NCBI GenBank assembly: GCA_905214305.1
Contig: CAJMLK010000012.1
Span: 1-63,610, forward strand
Origin: an uncultured bacterium
GTDB taxonomy: Bacteria; Desulfobacterota; Desulfovibrionia; Desulfovibrionales; Desulfovibrionaceae
Direction: 5' to 3'
Length of the DNA: 63,610 nucleotides
The notes under the pieces were generated by a model, which was given only the letters and a program-made list of their open reading frames with translations, ran no database searches and was not told the origin of the DNA. Below are positions 8,924 to 17,594 of this stretch, piece by piece. Position numbers and translations under genes: made by a program. Each line of letters opens with the position of its first letter. The stretch's first letter is position 1.

Positions 8924-9403
8924 ATGTCCCGTGATATCATCAATGCCATTCAGGCTCCCTATCGCCATTCCTGGAGCCTGCTCACCCAGTTCATGGATGT
9001 CTGCCCGGAGAATATCTGGAATGAGACACGCGGCGGCTGGCCAGTGTGGCAGCAGATTGCCCACACCGTTGCCGTACTGAACTTCTTTACCCTGGGCGAA
9101 AATGAAGCCCCCCTGCCCGCGCCCTGCGATCAGGCCACGCTGATGCTCAAGATGCAAGGCTCCTGCGCGGTTTGCAAGGATGCCATGCGTGATTATGCGG
9201 AGGCAGTGCGCCTGTGTGTTGATGACTGGCTGGAAGGCATTTCGGATGCCGACCTTGTGCGGGTACACACGGTGCTGAGCAAAAAGATCGGCAGGGATGT
9301 GACCTACGGGGCAGCCGTAGCCATGCTTGCCAGCCACACCTGCTACCATATCGGCGGCTGTGACGCGGCTCTGCGCGATAACGGTCTGCCCGGAGTGTTT
9401 TAG
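8924..9403 (+). CDS. DinB-like four-helix-bundle protein
   Basis: This 159-residue cytoplasmic protein resembles DinB/YfiT-type putative metal-dependent enzymes. The clues are an early QAPYRHSWSLLTQFMDVCPENIW helix, a His in QQIAHTVAVLNFF, and a late SHTCYHIGGCDAALRDNG segment, in the usual places for the His triad that binds a divalent metal. The substrate cannot be told from sequence; members include thiol-dependent transferases and stress proteins. An in-frame upstream start exists, but AAGGAG sits 8 nt before the ATG at 8924, so that start was chosen. The stop codon overlaps the left palindrome of a bipartite repeat. Confidence in the fold is moderate. Confidence 0.7.
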   Translation: MSRDIINAIQAPYRHSWSLLTQFMDVCPENIWNETRGGWPVWQQIAHTVAVLNFFTLGENEAPLPAPCDQATLMLKMQGSCAVCKDAMRDYAEAVRLCVDDWLEGISDADLVRVHTVLSKKIGRDVTYGAAVAMLASHTCYHIGGCDAALRDNGLPGVF

Positions 9404-9532
9404 GGCAATTTCTTTTTGAAATCGCTCTGGCGGATGCGGGAGCAGACGCCCGCCGAGGAAGCGTACGCGCAGTCTGTCTGCGCGGTCAAACGCCGGGCGG
9501 GCGTCTTGGAAGCGTTGAAAATAGATATTCTC
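9402..9532 (+). repeat. Bipartite palindromic intergenic element, copy 2
   Basis: The left palindrome, AGGGCAATTTC...GAAATCGCTCT (9402-9427), begins inside the stop codon of the DinB-like gene. It is followed by CTGGCGGATGCGGGAGCAGACG. The right dyad, GAAAATAGATATTCTC, is at 9517-9532, followed by AATGCG. Total length is 131 bp, close to the other copies. An internal GCCCGCC...GGGCGGGC hairpin is also present. Confidence 0.85.
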
Positions 9533-9568
9533 AATGCGATAATGCAATAGGGCGGTTCCATCGCGCGG

Positions 9569-9604
9569 CTGTTGCGGCAACTGTTGCGACAACTGTTACG
9601 GCAA
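9569..9604 (+). repeat. 12-bp tandem microrepeat, three units, each self-complementary
   Basis: CTGTTGCGGCAA, CTGTTGCGACAA and CTGTTACGGCAA follow each other without gaps. Each unit contains GTTGC..GCAAC-type symmetry. It is in the 453-bp gap before the YceI gene. The remainder of that gap (9605-9843) shows nothing I can name. Confidence 0.85.
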
Positions 9605-9856
9605 CTGCGCGAGGTGGCTGGCTGCGAATGCCGGCCCCAGTCAGCCCGAATGCCTGCCGTGGTTTGTGCAATGCCATTGCGGGCCAAGCCATGCCTTTCT
9701 TTTCATCGCGCTTCTGCGCCCGCGTTTGCGAGCCATCTGCCAGAAAATCTCCAATACCGCTTCCTAACGGGGCAGCCACCGGCCCGGCCCGCCCCGCATG
9801 CATGAGTACCGCGACAGTCTGTCGGGTGCAGGGCCGCATAAAACAAGGAGAAAGCC

Positions 9857-10372
9857 ATGACCACATGGAAGAGTGACCCCGCCCATTCCCGCCTTGGCTT
9901 TGTTGTCAGGCATATCACGATTACTGATATAAGCGGCAGGTTTGCGGAATTTACCGCCTCGGTCCAGATCGGCAAGGATGACCTTTCCGACGCAAAATTC
10001 AACATGGCCGCCCGCGTGGCCGCCATTGACACCGACGTGCCCGCAAGGGACGAGCATTTGCGCAGTGCTGATTTCTTTGAAGCCGAAACCTATCCCGAAA
10101 TCACCTTTGCCAGCAGCCATGTTCAGATGGACGGCAAGGGGGAAGGCAAAATACGCGGTGCGCTGACCCTGCACGGCGTCACAAGGGATGTGACGTTCAG
10201 CATCCACGCCAGTGAGGTGGTGACCAATCCTATGAACAATGCTCCCACCCGTGCCTTCAAGGTGTGGGGCAGCATAAAGCGGAGCGAGTTTGGTCTTGGT
10301 CCCAGTATTCCTGCGCTTATTGTGGGTGAAGAGGTTCATGTGACGGCGGATGTGGAGTGCTCCCCGGCTTAG
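9857..10372 (+). CDS. YceI family lipid-binding-like protein
   Basis: This 171-residue protein has the YceI signature from its start: TTWKSDPAHSRLGFVVRHITITDISGRF, then ARDEHLRSADFF and YPEITFASSHV, then LTLHGVTRDVTF and GSIKRSEFGLG. Family members form a lipocalin-like beta-barrel that binds isoprenoid or fatty amide ligands. Many are periplasmic, but no signal peptide is visible here, so a cytoplasmic location is likely. AAGGAG lies 7 nt before the ATG. The stop codon overlaps the outer arm of a repeated hairpin array. The physiological role is not clear from context. Confidence 0.9.
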   Translation: MTTWKSDPAHSRLGFVVRHITITDISGRFAEFTASVQIGKDDLSDAKFNMAARVAAIDTDVPARDEHLRSADFFEAETYPEITFASSHVQMDGKGEGKIRGALTLHGVTRDVTFSIHASEVVTNPMNNAPTRAFKVWGSIKRSEFGLGPSIPALIVGEEVHVTADVECSPA

Positions 10373-10496
10373 AGCAGTTAACGAATGAAATGGGTTGACT
10401 GCTCTGCAAGGATTTTCCTGAAAATCCTTGCCACGAAATGCGAAAAGGCAGGCTTTTGCCTGCCGTAAGCGAGCATTTCAGGTGTCAAATGCTCCA
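10371..10496 (+). repeat. Multi-hairpin intergenic repeat (third family), complete copy
   Basis: Four nested or adjacent stems occur. AGAGCAGT (10371-10378) pairs with ACTGCTCT (10398-10405). GCAAGGATTTT (10406-10416) pairs with AAAATCCTTGC (10421-10431). GGCAGGC pairs with GCCTGCC around TTTT (10447-10464). GAGCATTT (10471-10478) pairs with AAATGCTC. The segment 10452-10496 recurs inverted at 63511-63555 with 42 of 45 bases the same. The outer arm begins inside the YceI stop codon. Confidence 0.8.
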
Positions 10497-10545
10497 GATG
10501 TAGAGTCCTGAACACCAGAGATGCCCGCCGTGGCACTGAAAAGCC

Positions 10546-10571
10546 GAGGCCCGCCTTTGCGGGCGGGCCTC
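10546..10571. terminator. GC-rich hairpin, probable terminator
   Basis: GAGGCCCGCC (10546-10555) pairs perfectly with GGCGGGCCTC (10562-10571) around a short loop. No T-run follows on the plus strand; on the minus strand the stem is followed by GGCTTTTC. It could end transcripts from either side, more convincingly on the minus strand. Confidence 0.5.
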
Positions 10572-11126
10572 TGGTCGTGCTGCCAACCTTGGGCGCATGG
10601 CGCTCCACAGCATGACCGAATTTTTATTGCGCACAGTGCGCATGGCGTTCAAATATCCGGGCGGCGGCGTCCGCCGTGGGTGAAAGACGCCGCCGCCTGT
10701 CGACTCCGGCGGTTTCGTGCCTTCCGGAGTTTACGGCCATGCCGTCCGCAACGGTCTGGGGCAATAGACCTGCGAGGAACGGTAGGGGCATGTATGGCCG
10801 TTCTGAAATCTCTGTACAGCCGTGCCGAAGCCGACATATTCAGCAGGGCGCGGCCTTTTGTGTTACGAACTTTAAAAAGATGCTACATGCGGGAAAATAT
10901 TTTGGCAAGCAGAAAAACACGTTTTTTAAAATCGTGTTACGCAAGGGCGAAAAAGATAGTGAAATCAATCGTCTCACACGTCTTGCCCCTTGGCGGCAGC
11001 GTGCGGTGGCAGTCGCTGGTCTGCTGAAGAACGTCGGCAACAGGTTCCTGCCTGCCGCCCCTGAGCGCCGTCAGTTGCCGTAGCGTGTTGCTGCGGGCGG
11101 CCCGCAGCCGGTTTGGGCCACCGTCT
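10572..11126. other. Gene-free stretch with a perfect inverted repeat
   Basis: No open frame here looks like a real gene. The one clear structure is a perfect 12-bp inverted repeat, GGCGGCGGCGTC (10660-10671) and GACGCCGCCGCC (10686-10697), separated by 14 nt and with no T-run. Around 10840-10990 the base composition turns AT-rich compared with its surroundings, which may mark remnant or regulatory sequence. Confidence 0.6.
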
Positions 11127-11765
11127 TCATGACATGCTCAAAAGCTGTATGGCGGCCAGATGCTCCAGCTCTTCTGTCAGGCACAGGGCTTCGGCCAGAC
11201 TGGCGCCCGTGCTGCACAGGCCATGCCCGGCCATCCAGACGGCGGGGCTGGTGCGGGCGGCCTGAGCCACAGCCTGCGCCAGTTCCACCGTGCCGGGGGG
11301 CAGGGCAGGGGCAAAACCCAGACGGGCACGCCATACATCGGCCTCAAAAAGGGGCATGTTCAGAAAATCTTGCATGTTGCCGCCAAGTCGCAGGCTCAGG
11401 GCCAGCAGGCGGCGGGGATGGGTGTGCAGTATGGCGGCACAGTCCGGCAGGGCGCGGTAAACGGCCAGATGCATGCCCGATTCGGTGGAGGCCGGGCCAC
11501 CGCACAGGGGAGCGCCGTCAGCGAGATTCACAAGGCAGCAGTCAGCCGCAGTGAGCCGTCCCTTGGCCGCCCCGGACCGCGTGAGGCAGACAGTTTCATG
11601 ACCGGGGGCGGACAGGCGCAGGCTGGCGTTGCCGTTGCAGCCGGAAAGCAGCCCCTGGCGCCATGCATCGCGGCAGATGGAGCGCAGGTCTTCCACCGCA
11701 TGCGGTGGCAGTTGCCGGGTGGCGGAGAGCGTGGTCTTATCCGTCCTGTGATGGGCAGCGGTCAT
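11127..11765 (-). CDS. Class II aldolase/adducin-domain protein
   Basis: This 212-residue protein has the zinc-dependent class II aldolase fold of fuculose-1-phosphate aldolase, ribulose-5-phosphate epimerase and methylthioribulose-1-phosphate dehydratase. Visible motifs are LSGCNGNASLRL (phosphate-binding GN.S), TRSGAAKGRL, ESGMHLAVYRALPDCAAILHTHPR with the paired His ligands, and the third His in WMAGHGLCSTGASLAEAL. The start at 11765 overlaps the stop of the glycosyltransferase gene (ATGA), so the two are translationally coupled; the longer start at 11789 is less likely. The substrate is unknown. The small size resembles the phosphosugar aldolase branch. Confidence 0.85.
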   Translation of the reverse strand: MTAAHHRTDKTTLSATRQLPPHAVEDLRSICRDAWRQGLLSGCNGNASLRLSAPGHETVCLTRSGAAKGRLTAADCCLVNLADGAPLCGGPASTESGMHLAVYRALPDCAAILHTHPRRLLALSLRLGGNMQDFLNMPLFEADVWRARLGFAPALPPGTVELAQAVAQAARTSPAVWMAGHGLCSTGASLAEALCLTEELEHLAAIQLLSMS

Positions 11766-12670
11766 GACAATGTTCCTTTTTCCTGCCACGAACTCAGGTT
11801 CAGGCAGGAGATGTCGCCGGTCTGGCTTACTTCTACGGTCTGTATCAGGCGGTTGAGCAGACGCTGGAGCGCCTTGTGCTCCGGGTTGAGGCTGAAGCTC
11901 AGCCCGTCCGGCCCTTCTACGGGCAAATACTTGCGGCCGACCTTGAGCGGGATGATGCCCTTTTCAAACAGCAGCAGATACATGAGGTACGCTCTGGTTC
12001 CGGAGAGGGCGGCTGTGCGGCTGGCAAGCTTGCTGTTTTCCATGTCCGCATCGTGCTGTTCCGGTTCCGCGCCCAGATGGCGGACGGCGTCTTCATGTGG
12101 CGCATAGGCCAGCAGATAGCCCGCCTGCCGCGCGCGCCAGCTGTATTCCAGGTCTTCATAGCCGTAGCGGCCGTAGCCCTCGTTCCAGAAGCCGAGCTTT
12201 TCATGCACGGCGCGGGGAATGCAGGCACAGGCTCCGTTGCAGCATGCCACGCTGAGGGCGTGGGTGCTGTCGGCCAGCAGCAGGGGCGTACCCTCATGCC
12301 AGGGACACAGGCGGTAGCCTGCCATGCCCACGCGCGCATCGGCGGCCAGCATGCCTGTGAGGCGCTCAAGCCAGTGCGGATCGCGGATTTCAACGTCATT
12401 GTCCAGCTTGATGAAATAGTCTGCCGTGTCCGCGTCGTCCCAGGCCAGATTGGAGGCCACGGCCACGCCCATATTGCGCCTGAGCAGGCGCAGGCGCATG
12501 TGTGGATGCACCTCGGCCAGCTCTGTGAGATACCGGGGCGTGCCGTCAGTGCTGCCGTTGTCCACCACGGTGAAGGTGTAGCCGGGCGGCGTCTGGGCAA
12601 GCAGGCTTGTGAGGCACAGGCGGGTGAGGTCAAGCCTGTTCCAGGTCACAATGCCGATGTGGGCGCGCAT
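11762..12670 (-). CDS. Family 2 glycosyltransferase
   Basis: This 302-residue GT-A fold enzyme would transfer a sugar from a nucleotide donor, probably to a surface glycan. It begins MRAHIGIVTWNRLDLTRLCL and shows TVVDNGSTDGTPRYL, NMGVAVASNLAWDDADTADYFIKLDNDVEI with the DxD-type metal motif, and a C-terminal WRARQAGYLL...DAVRHLG acceptor segment. The conserved region begins at the ATG at 12670, one base after the thiL stop, so that start is preferred over the much longer open frame. It is coupled to the downstream aldolase gene. The donor and acceptor are not predictable. Confidence 0.88.
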   Translation of the reverse strand: MRAHIGIVTWNRLDLTRLCLTSLLAQTPPGYTFTVVDNGSTDGTPRYLTELAEVHPHMRLRLLRRNMGVAVASNLAWDDADTADYFIKLDNDVEIRDPHWLERLTGMLAADARVGMAGYRLCPWHEGTPLLLADSTHALSVACCNGACACIPRAVHEKLGFWNEGYGRYGYEDLEYSWRARQAGYLLAYAPHEDAVRHLGAEPEQHDADMENSKLASRTAALSGTRAYLMYLLLFEKGIIPLKVGRKYLPVEGPDGLSFSLNPEHKALQRLLNRLIQTVEVSQTGDISCLNLSSWQEKGTLS

Positions 12671-12671
12671 G

Positions 12672-13898
12672 TCAGGCGTCCTGCCCCGTGGCCTCTGTGC
12701 CCGGCAGGCATTGTCTGCCCTGCCCTGTGGCCGCTCTCGCATCCGCTCCCGTGCCCGGCTCTGTCCCCGGTCCCGCATCTGGTCCCGTATCTGGCCCTGC
12801 ATCTGGCTGGGCCTGCTGCCCCGTGTCCTGCCCGGCAGGAGGTTCGGCATCAAAATGGTCAAATCCGCCGCCGAGTTTTTCCAGCAGCTCGTTATTGCAC
12901 ACAATGCCGCCGCCGGACGTGACCACGCCGATGCTGAACAGCCCCGGTATGGCAGCGTGCAGGGGGGGCAGCATGTCGGGCGCGCAGGAGCCGAGCAGGG
13001 CGTAATCCTCGCCGCCGAGCAAGGCCTCATGGACAGGATTTTTGCCCGTGTCCGCGGCGTAGCGCAGCACTTCGGGGTGCAGGCGGCCCTGCGGCAGCAC
13101 GATTTCGGCTCCAAGGCCGGTGCACTTTTCGGGGCAGGTGACACTCAGCTCCCCGCTGAGGCCCAGCAAGCGGGGCAGGTCGCGCAGTATGCCGTCCGAA
13201 AGATCCATAAGGGCCGGGGGCCGGGCGTTGTATCCGGCTCTGGACAGCATGAGGCCCGCATCCACCTGGGGAACGGGGCGCAGATGCGCGGCACAGGCAG
13301 CGGGCCACTGGTGCAGGGCCTGACGCCCGTGCTCCTCAAGCTGCGCCAGCCCTACGCGAGCCAGCCCCAGCGGGCCGACGAGAAAAAGAATGTCGCCCGG
13401 CATGCTGCCGCCGCGCGCAAGAAAGCTGCCGGGTTCCGCGGCTTCGCCCCAGACGGTGATGGAAATGTGCAGGCCTGTGCTGCGGGACAGGTCGCCGCCC
13501 GCCAGCGCCATGCGGTGTTTGCCCGCCAGTTCGGCCATGCCGCTGAAAAACCTGTTGAGCCAGTCCATCTCCACCCATGCGGGCAGCCCCAGGCAGAGGG
13601 TAAAGGCCAGAGGGCGCGCCCCGCAACCGGCGAGGTCGCTCACGTTGACGGCCAGCGCCTTGTAGCCCGTGTCTTCGGGGCTGAAGTAGCTCCGCCTGAA
13701 ATGGATGTCTTCCAGAAAAAGATCGCTGCTGACGCAGAGGGGCCTTTCCGCCTTGAGCACGGCGCAGTCATCGCCCCTGCCCAGCAGCAGCGAAGGGTGT
13801 GCCTGCGGAAAATATCCCGCCAGACAGGCCAGAATGCGGTCTTCTGAAAGCGGAGCTGTACTGGCGGCAGCGCCGCCCGGAATGGTGGACGGGACCAT
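12672..13898 (-). CDS. thiL: Thiamine-monophosphate kinase
   Basis: This 408-residue enzyme phosphorylates thiamine monophosphate to thiamine diphosphate, the last step of cofactor synthesis. The PurM-like fold is clear: LGRGDDCAVLKAERPLCVSSDLFLEDIHFRR, the Mg-binding YKALAVNVSDLAGCGARPLAFTLCLGLP, GGDLSRSTGLHISITVWGEA, and LMDLSDGILRDLPRL followed by GGEDYALLGSC. Normal ThiL ends near residue 350; here about 55 extra residues follow, rich in Gly, Pro, Asp and Thr (GPDTGPDAGPGTEPGTGAD), which look disordered. It starts one base after the helicase stop and sits one base before the glycosyltransferase, so the four genes are probably one operon. Confidence 0.93.
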   Translation of the reverse strand: MVPSTIPGGAAASTAPLSEDRILACLAGYFPQAHPSLLLGRGDDCAVLKAERPLCVSSDLFLEDIHFRRSYFSPEDTGYKALAVNVSDLAGCGARPLAFTLCLGLPAWVEMDWLNRFFSGMAELAGKHRMALAGGDLSRSTGLHISITVWGEAAEPGSFLARGGSMPGDILFLVGPLGLARVGLAQLEEHGRQALHQWPAACAAHLRPVPQVDAGLMLSRAGYNARPPALMDLSDGILRDLPRLLGLSGELSVTCPEKCTGLGAEIVLPQGRLHPEVLRYAADTGKNPVHEALLGGEDYALLGSCAPDMLPPLHAAIPGLFSIGVVTSGGGIVCNNELLEKLGGGFDHFDAEPPAGQDTGQQAQPDAGPDTGPDAGPGTEPGTGADARAATGQGRQCLPGTEATGQDA

Positions 13899-13899
13899 A

Positions 13900-16170
13900 T
13901 CAGTTCTCCATGAGCAGATATTCGCTCAGAATGATCTTGAGCCCAAAGCCGGGAAAGTTCACCTGCACCTTTTCGGGCGAGATGTGCCTGATGATTTTGC
14001 CCCGGCCAAAAATGCGGTGCTGGCAGTAGCACAGCTGGCCCTGCCCGGCGGTGCTGCCGCTCTGTGCGCCGGTTGCTGCCGTTGTGTCGGCCACGGGGGG
14101 CGCAAGGGGCCGCGTGCCTGCGCCGGTGGCGTCCTGCGGCGGCAGCTGGCAGTCGTCATAGGCGGCGTGTTCCTGCGGGGGCTGCATGCCTTGCGGGCGC
14201 ATGGCGGGACGGGCCTGAAACGCGCCCGGCGAGCCGAACCCTCCGGCCACGCGGCGCGAAATGCCGCCGCCAAAACCTTCTACCCATTCTTCCACCAGCC
14301 CCGGAGCCAGCTCGCGCACAAAGGGGCTCTGGTTCACATGCTGGCTGCCACGCTCGGCCCTGTTGTACAGCGATGCCGGGGCGTACAGGTCAAGGCACTG
14401 GCGTGCGCGTGTGCAGGCCACGTACATGAGGCGGCGCTCTTCTTCAAAGTCTTCGGGCCGTGCAAGGGCGTGACGCGAGGGAAAGCGGTCTTCCACAAGG
14501 TCGATGATGCACACGGCATTCCACTCAAGCCCCTTGGCCGAATGCACGGTGGAAAGGGTGATCTTGCCCTCGGTGTCGTTTTCGTCCTCTTCGGGCGATT
14601 CCAGGGCCAGATCGGCCAGAAAAAGATCAAGGTGAACGTAGCCGGACGCCATCTGGATGATTTCTTCAAGTCCCTGCTGGCGGCGGGGCCAGTCTTCGGG
14701 GTACAGGTTTTCCAGACGCGGGCGGTAGTGCTCCAGCACGGCGGCCAGCGTGGAGGACGGCGACATGGGGCGTGTGCGCAGGTCATTGATGAAGCGCATG
14801 TCTTCCAGAAAGCCCGTGTGGCGGGCCAGCGCCTTTTCCGTGGCGGCCGGGTTGCCGCTCAGAACCGCCGTGTACAGTTTTTCAACAGTCTTGGGGCCGA
14901 TGCCGCTGTGCTGGGCGGCCACGCGGGCAAAGGCGGGCAGGTCCAGCGGATTGAGCAGCAGCCGGGCGTAGGCCATGACGTCCTTGACGTGGGCTGCCTC
15001 GGTATAGCGCAGGCCGCCGTACTTGCGAAAACCTATGCCGGCCTGATTAAGCGCCATTTCAAGATTATAGGAGTGGAAGCCCGCTCGAAAAAGCACGGCT
15101 ATTTCGTGCGGCATATGGTCGCGCAGCAGCTCTTCAATGCGCCGCACCACAAGGCGCGCCTGACTGGCATCGCTGAGGGGGGTTATCAGCCGTACCTGTT
15201 CGCCCCCTTCCTTGCGGGTGAACAGCTTTTTGCGAAACGATTCCGCCGCATGAGCCAGCAGGCTGTTGGCGACCTCGAGTACGGGTCTGGTGGAGCGATA
15301 GTTCTCTTCCAGACGGATGACGCGCGCGCCGGGGAAAAGCGTGGGAAAATCCAGAATGTTGCGCACATTGGCCCCGCGAAAGGCGTAAATGGACTGCGCC
15401 TCGTCGCCCACGGCCATGACGTTGCCGGGGGGGCCGTTTTCCGGCCCGGCCAGCAGGCGCACAATTCTGGCCTGCACCAGGTTGGTATCCTGATATTCGT
15501 CCACAAGAATATGGCTGAAGCGCTGGCGAAGGTCGGCAGCGGCGGCCTCGTTCTGCCGCAGCAGGGCCTCAAGCTCGAAAAGCAGGTCGTCATAGTCCAT
15601 GAGACCTTTTTCGCGCCGGTAGGTATTGTAGGCCTCGCCCAGTCTGGTCAGGCTTTCGGCGTGGGGCAGCAGGTGAAAGGCATCGCGCCTGAGCACTTCA
15701 TCCAGCGGCAGTTCCTTGTTGCGGGCCTTGCTGAGCAGGCCCACCACTGTCTGCGTTTTGGGAAAGGACTTGTCGCCCTTGCCAAGCTTGAGGTCGTCGC
15801 GACAGTGCTTGACGGCAGCGGTAATGTCTGCCGCGTCCATCACGGTGAAGGGACGGTCGGTGAGCCATGCGGGCTTCCAGCGGCGCAGCACACTGAAGGC
15901 AAAAGCATGAAAAGTGCCGCCCTGCACGCCGGAAAGGCCGTGGTTCAGCAGCATGCCCGCCCGGTGCAGCATTTCCTGCGCAGCCTTGCGGGTAAAGGTG
16001 AGCAGCAGCATGGATTCGGGCGAAACGCCGTTTTCCGCCAGCCAGGCCAGACGGTAAACAATGGTGCGGGTTTTGCCGCTGCCCGCCCCGGCCACAACCA
16101 GCACTGGGCCATCGCCGCTGGTGGCGGCTTCATATTGGGCTTCGTTGAGCGCTTGAGCGTAATCAATCAT
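13900..16170 (-). CDS. uvrD: UvrD/PcrA-like superfamily 1 DNA helicase
   Basis: This 756-residue ATP-dependent 3'-5' helicase acts in repair or replication restart. Motifs in order are a Q-motif (LNEAQYEAAT), Walker A VAGAGSGKTRT, Ia LLLTFTRKAAQEM, motif II ILVDEYQDTN, motif III AVGDEAQSIYAFRGA, motif IV RLEENYRST, motif V LSTVHSAKGLEW and motif VI EEERRLMYVACTRARQ. The C-terminal ~60 residues contain a PcrA-type Tudor-like segment (CQHRIFGRGKIIRHISPEKVQVNFPGFGLKII) that binds RNA polymerase in homologues. It heads the helicase-thiL-glycosyltransferase-aldolase series. Confidence 0.92.
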   Translation of the reverse strand: MIDYAQALNEAQYEAATSGDGPVLVVAGAGSGKTRTIVYRLAWLAENGVSPESMLLLTFTRKAAQEMLHRAGMLLNHGLSGVQGGTFHAFAFSVLRRWKPAWLTDRPFTVMDAADITAAVKHCRDDLKLGKGDKSFPKTQTVVGLLSKARNKELPLDEVLRRDAFHLLPHAESLTRLGEAYNTYRREKGLMDYDDLLFELEALLRQNEAAAADLRQRFSHILVDEYQDTNLVQARIVRLLAGPENGPPGNVMAVGDEAQSIYAFRGANVRNILDFPTLFPGARVIRLEENYRSTRPVLEVANSLLAHAAESFRKKLFTRKEGGEQVRLITPLSDASQARLVVRRIEELLRDHMPHEIAVLFRAGFHSYNLEMALNQAGIGFRKYGGLRYTEAAHVKDVMAYARLLLNPLDLPAFARVAAQHSGIGPKTVEKLYTAVLSGNPAATEKALARHTGFLEDMRFINDLRTRPMSPSSTLAAVLEHYRPRLENLYPEDWPRRQQGLEEIIQMASGYVHLDLFLADLALESPEEDENDTEGKITLSTVHSAKGLEWNAVCIIDLVEDRFPSRHALARPEDFEEERRLMYVACTRARQCLDLYAPASLYNRAERGSQHVNQSPFVRELAPGLVEEWVEGFGGGISRRVAGGFGSPGAFQARPAMRPQGMQPPQEHAAYDDCQLPPQDATGAGTRPLAPPVADTTAATGAQSGSTAGQGQLCYCQHRIFGRGKIIRHISPEKVQVNFPGFGLKIILSEYLLMEN

Positions 16171-17014
16171 GGTACAACCTTGGAGTAAGTCGGCAACCGA
16201 ACCGGAGCTTGCGACGCGCGCAGGAACCTGTGAAACGCCCGGGAACCCGAAAGCGCGTACATGTGCGGCTGAAACAGCCCTGCCTGACGGTCACGAAAGC
16301 CCGTGGATGCGGATGCCGGAACAAGTCTAGCATAAGGCCCGCCGGGCCGCCAGAGCGTCCGGGGCAAAAGCCGTGCCCGGAAGCGCATCGGGCGTACCCT
16401 TTGTACGCTGCGCATCCGGTTCAGGGGACGGACAGAAATCTGCCCTGTATCTCCCTGTACTGCGCGGTAACGTGCAGTGCGCGGGCCGCGCATGACATCA
16501 CAGCACCGGGCTGCGCTCGCAATGGGCAACGTGCGGGTGCGCGAAGCGTGGCCACCGGCCCGCATGCCCGCCCCCCCCCCACACAGGTGGGTCACGGAGC
16601 ATGCTTTCACACGTTTTCGGCGGCGACGGTCCTCATGCCCTTGCGGGGCAATATCGTGCCCGTGGGCCGGGTGTATTGGCGTGTCTGGCGAGTGTGAAGG
16701 CTTTTCTGGCGCGAGCACGCTTTCGCGCAGTGGCGGCCGCCCGCAAAGCGATATTCTGCGCGGCTTCACAGCGTTTCGCATTGACGCGGCAGCCCCCTGG
16801 GAGTACATATAGGCACTCTTGCGACATTTTTCGCATGGTTGCGGGGCAGCATGCCCGGCATGCGTCCGGCATGTGCCCAATGTGTATCGGGGCATGCATG
16901 CGGCGCGTCCGCACCCGCTGCGCGGCGTCTGCCCGTACGGGTGGCGGAGCGGCAATTTCCACGGCGGCAAAGCGGCCCTTACCGGCCGCGCCGGAAAACA
17001 TGAAGGAGTTTTTC
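16171..17014. other. 844-bp gene-free, GC-rich stretch with a C10 homopolymer
   Basis: No convincing gene is present between the divergent helicase and the unknown gene at 17015. The stretch carries a run of ten C at 16571-16580 (cccg precedes it) and is otherwise rich in GC microrepeats. The open frames that cross it have biased, Arg-rich composition typical of spurious frames. Only the ribosome-binding site of the next gene (GAAGGAG at 17002-17008) is recognisable. Confidence 0.6.
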
Positions 17015-17548
17015 ATGCCTGAAGAACAAAGCCAATTTCAAAGCGCCGTTGCCAGCGTGCTTGAATCGGTCATGTTTGAAAACTGGCTGCGCTTTTACTT
17101 CATCAGCGAAAAGCCCGAAGCCGCTTCGGCCGAAGGCGAAGCGCCGCTGTTCATGGCTGTGCCGGTCAAGGGCATGGAGCGCATATCCGAGCTGTATCCC
17201 CATCTGCTGCCGCTGGCCGACGAAATGAACGGCAAGGAAGTGACGTTTGAAACTTCACAGCGCGCCATCTGCAACCATGTTATGGCCCATGTGGATGGCA
17301 AGCTCATTGCCCGCGACAGCGCGGCCATGATCTTTAACAGTTCCACGTTTCAGGTGCAGATGCAGCTTTTCAATACCTGGGTGCAGATGCACGAAGACCA
17401 GCTTGATCGCGGATTTACGGAGTTTGGTGCGTGGCGCAAGCTGTTTGACGAATGGCGGCAAAGCCCCGGCGCACGCGAGCTGGCCGAAAAGATAACGTTG
17501 AGCCTGCACAGCGCCTCGGCTGAAAACCACAAGGACACGGTGCAGTAG
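17015..17548 (+). CDS. Conserved-looking protein of unknown function
   Basis: I do not recognise this 177-residue protein. It starts MPEEQSQFQSAVASVLESVM, is hydrophilic, predicted largely helical, and has no signal peptide, membrane segment or Cys motif. The ATG at 17015 is chosen because AAGGAG lies 7 nt upstream and codon use turns regular there; the longer open frame upstream has random composition. It is followed 46 nt later by the methyltransferase gene, so the two may be co-transcribed. Coding status is well supported by the ribosome-binding site and amino-acid composition. Confidence 0.75.
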   Translation: MPEEQSQFQSAVASVLESVMFENWLRFYFISEKPEAASAEGEAPLFMAVPVKGMERISELYPHLLPLADEMNGKEVTFETSQRAICNHVMAHVDGKLIARDSAAMIFNSSTFQVQMQLFNTWVQMHEDQLDRGFTEFGAWRKLFDEWRQSPGARELAEKITLSLHSASAENHKDTVQ

Positions 17549-17594
17549 CCGTGTCTGGCGCTTGCCGCAGGGGCTGCCCGGCGGTGCGTTTGTC

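Noticed and set aside
10840..11040. 66-residue minus-strand frame in the gap before the aldolase gene
   Set aside because: No ribosome-binding site, unusual composition, and no link to a neighbour; treated as chance.
13705..16188. 827-residue plus-strand open frame
   Set aside because: It is the antisense shadow of the UvrD-like helicase, whose seven motifs are in order on the minus strand; the plus-strand product has no recognisable domain.
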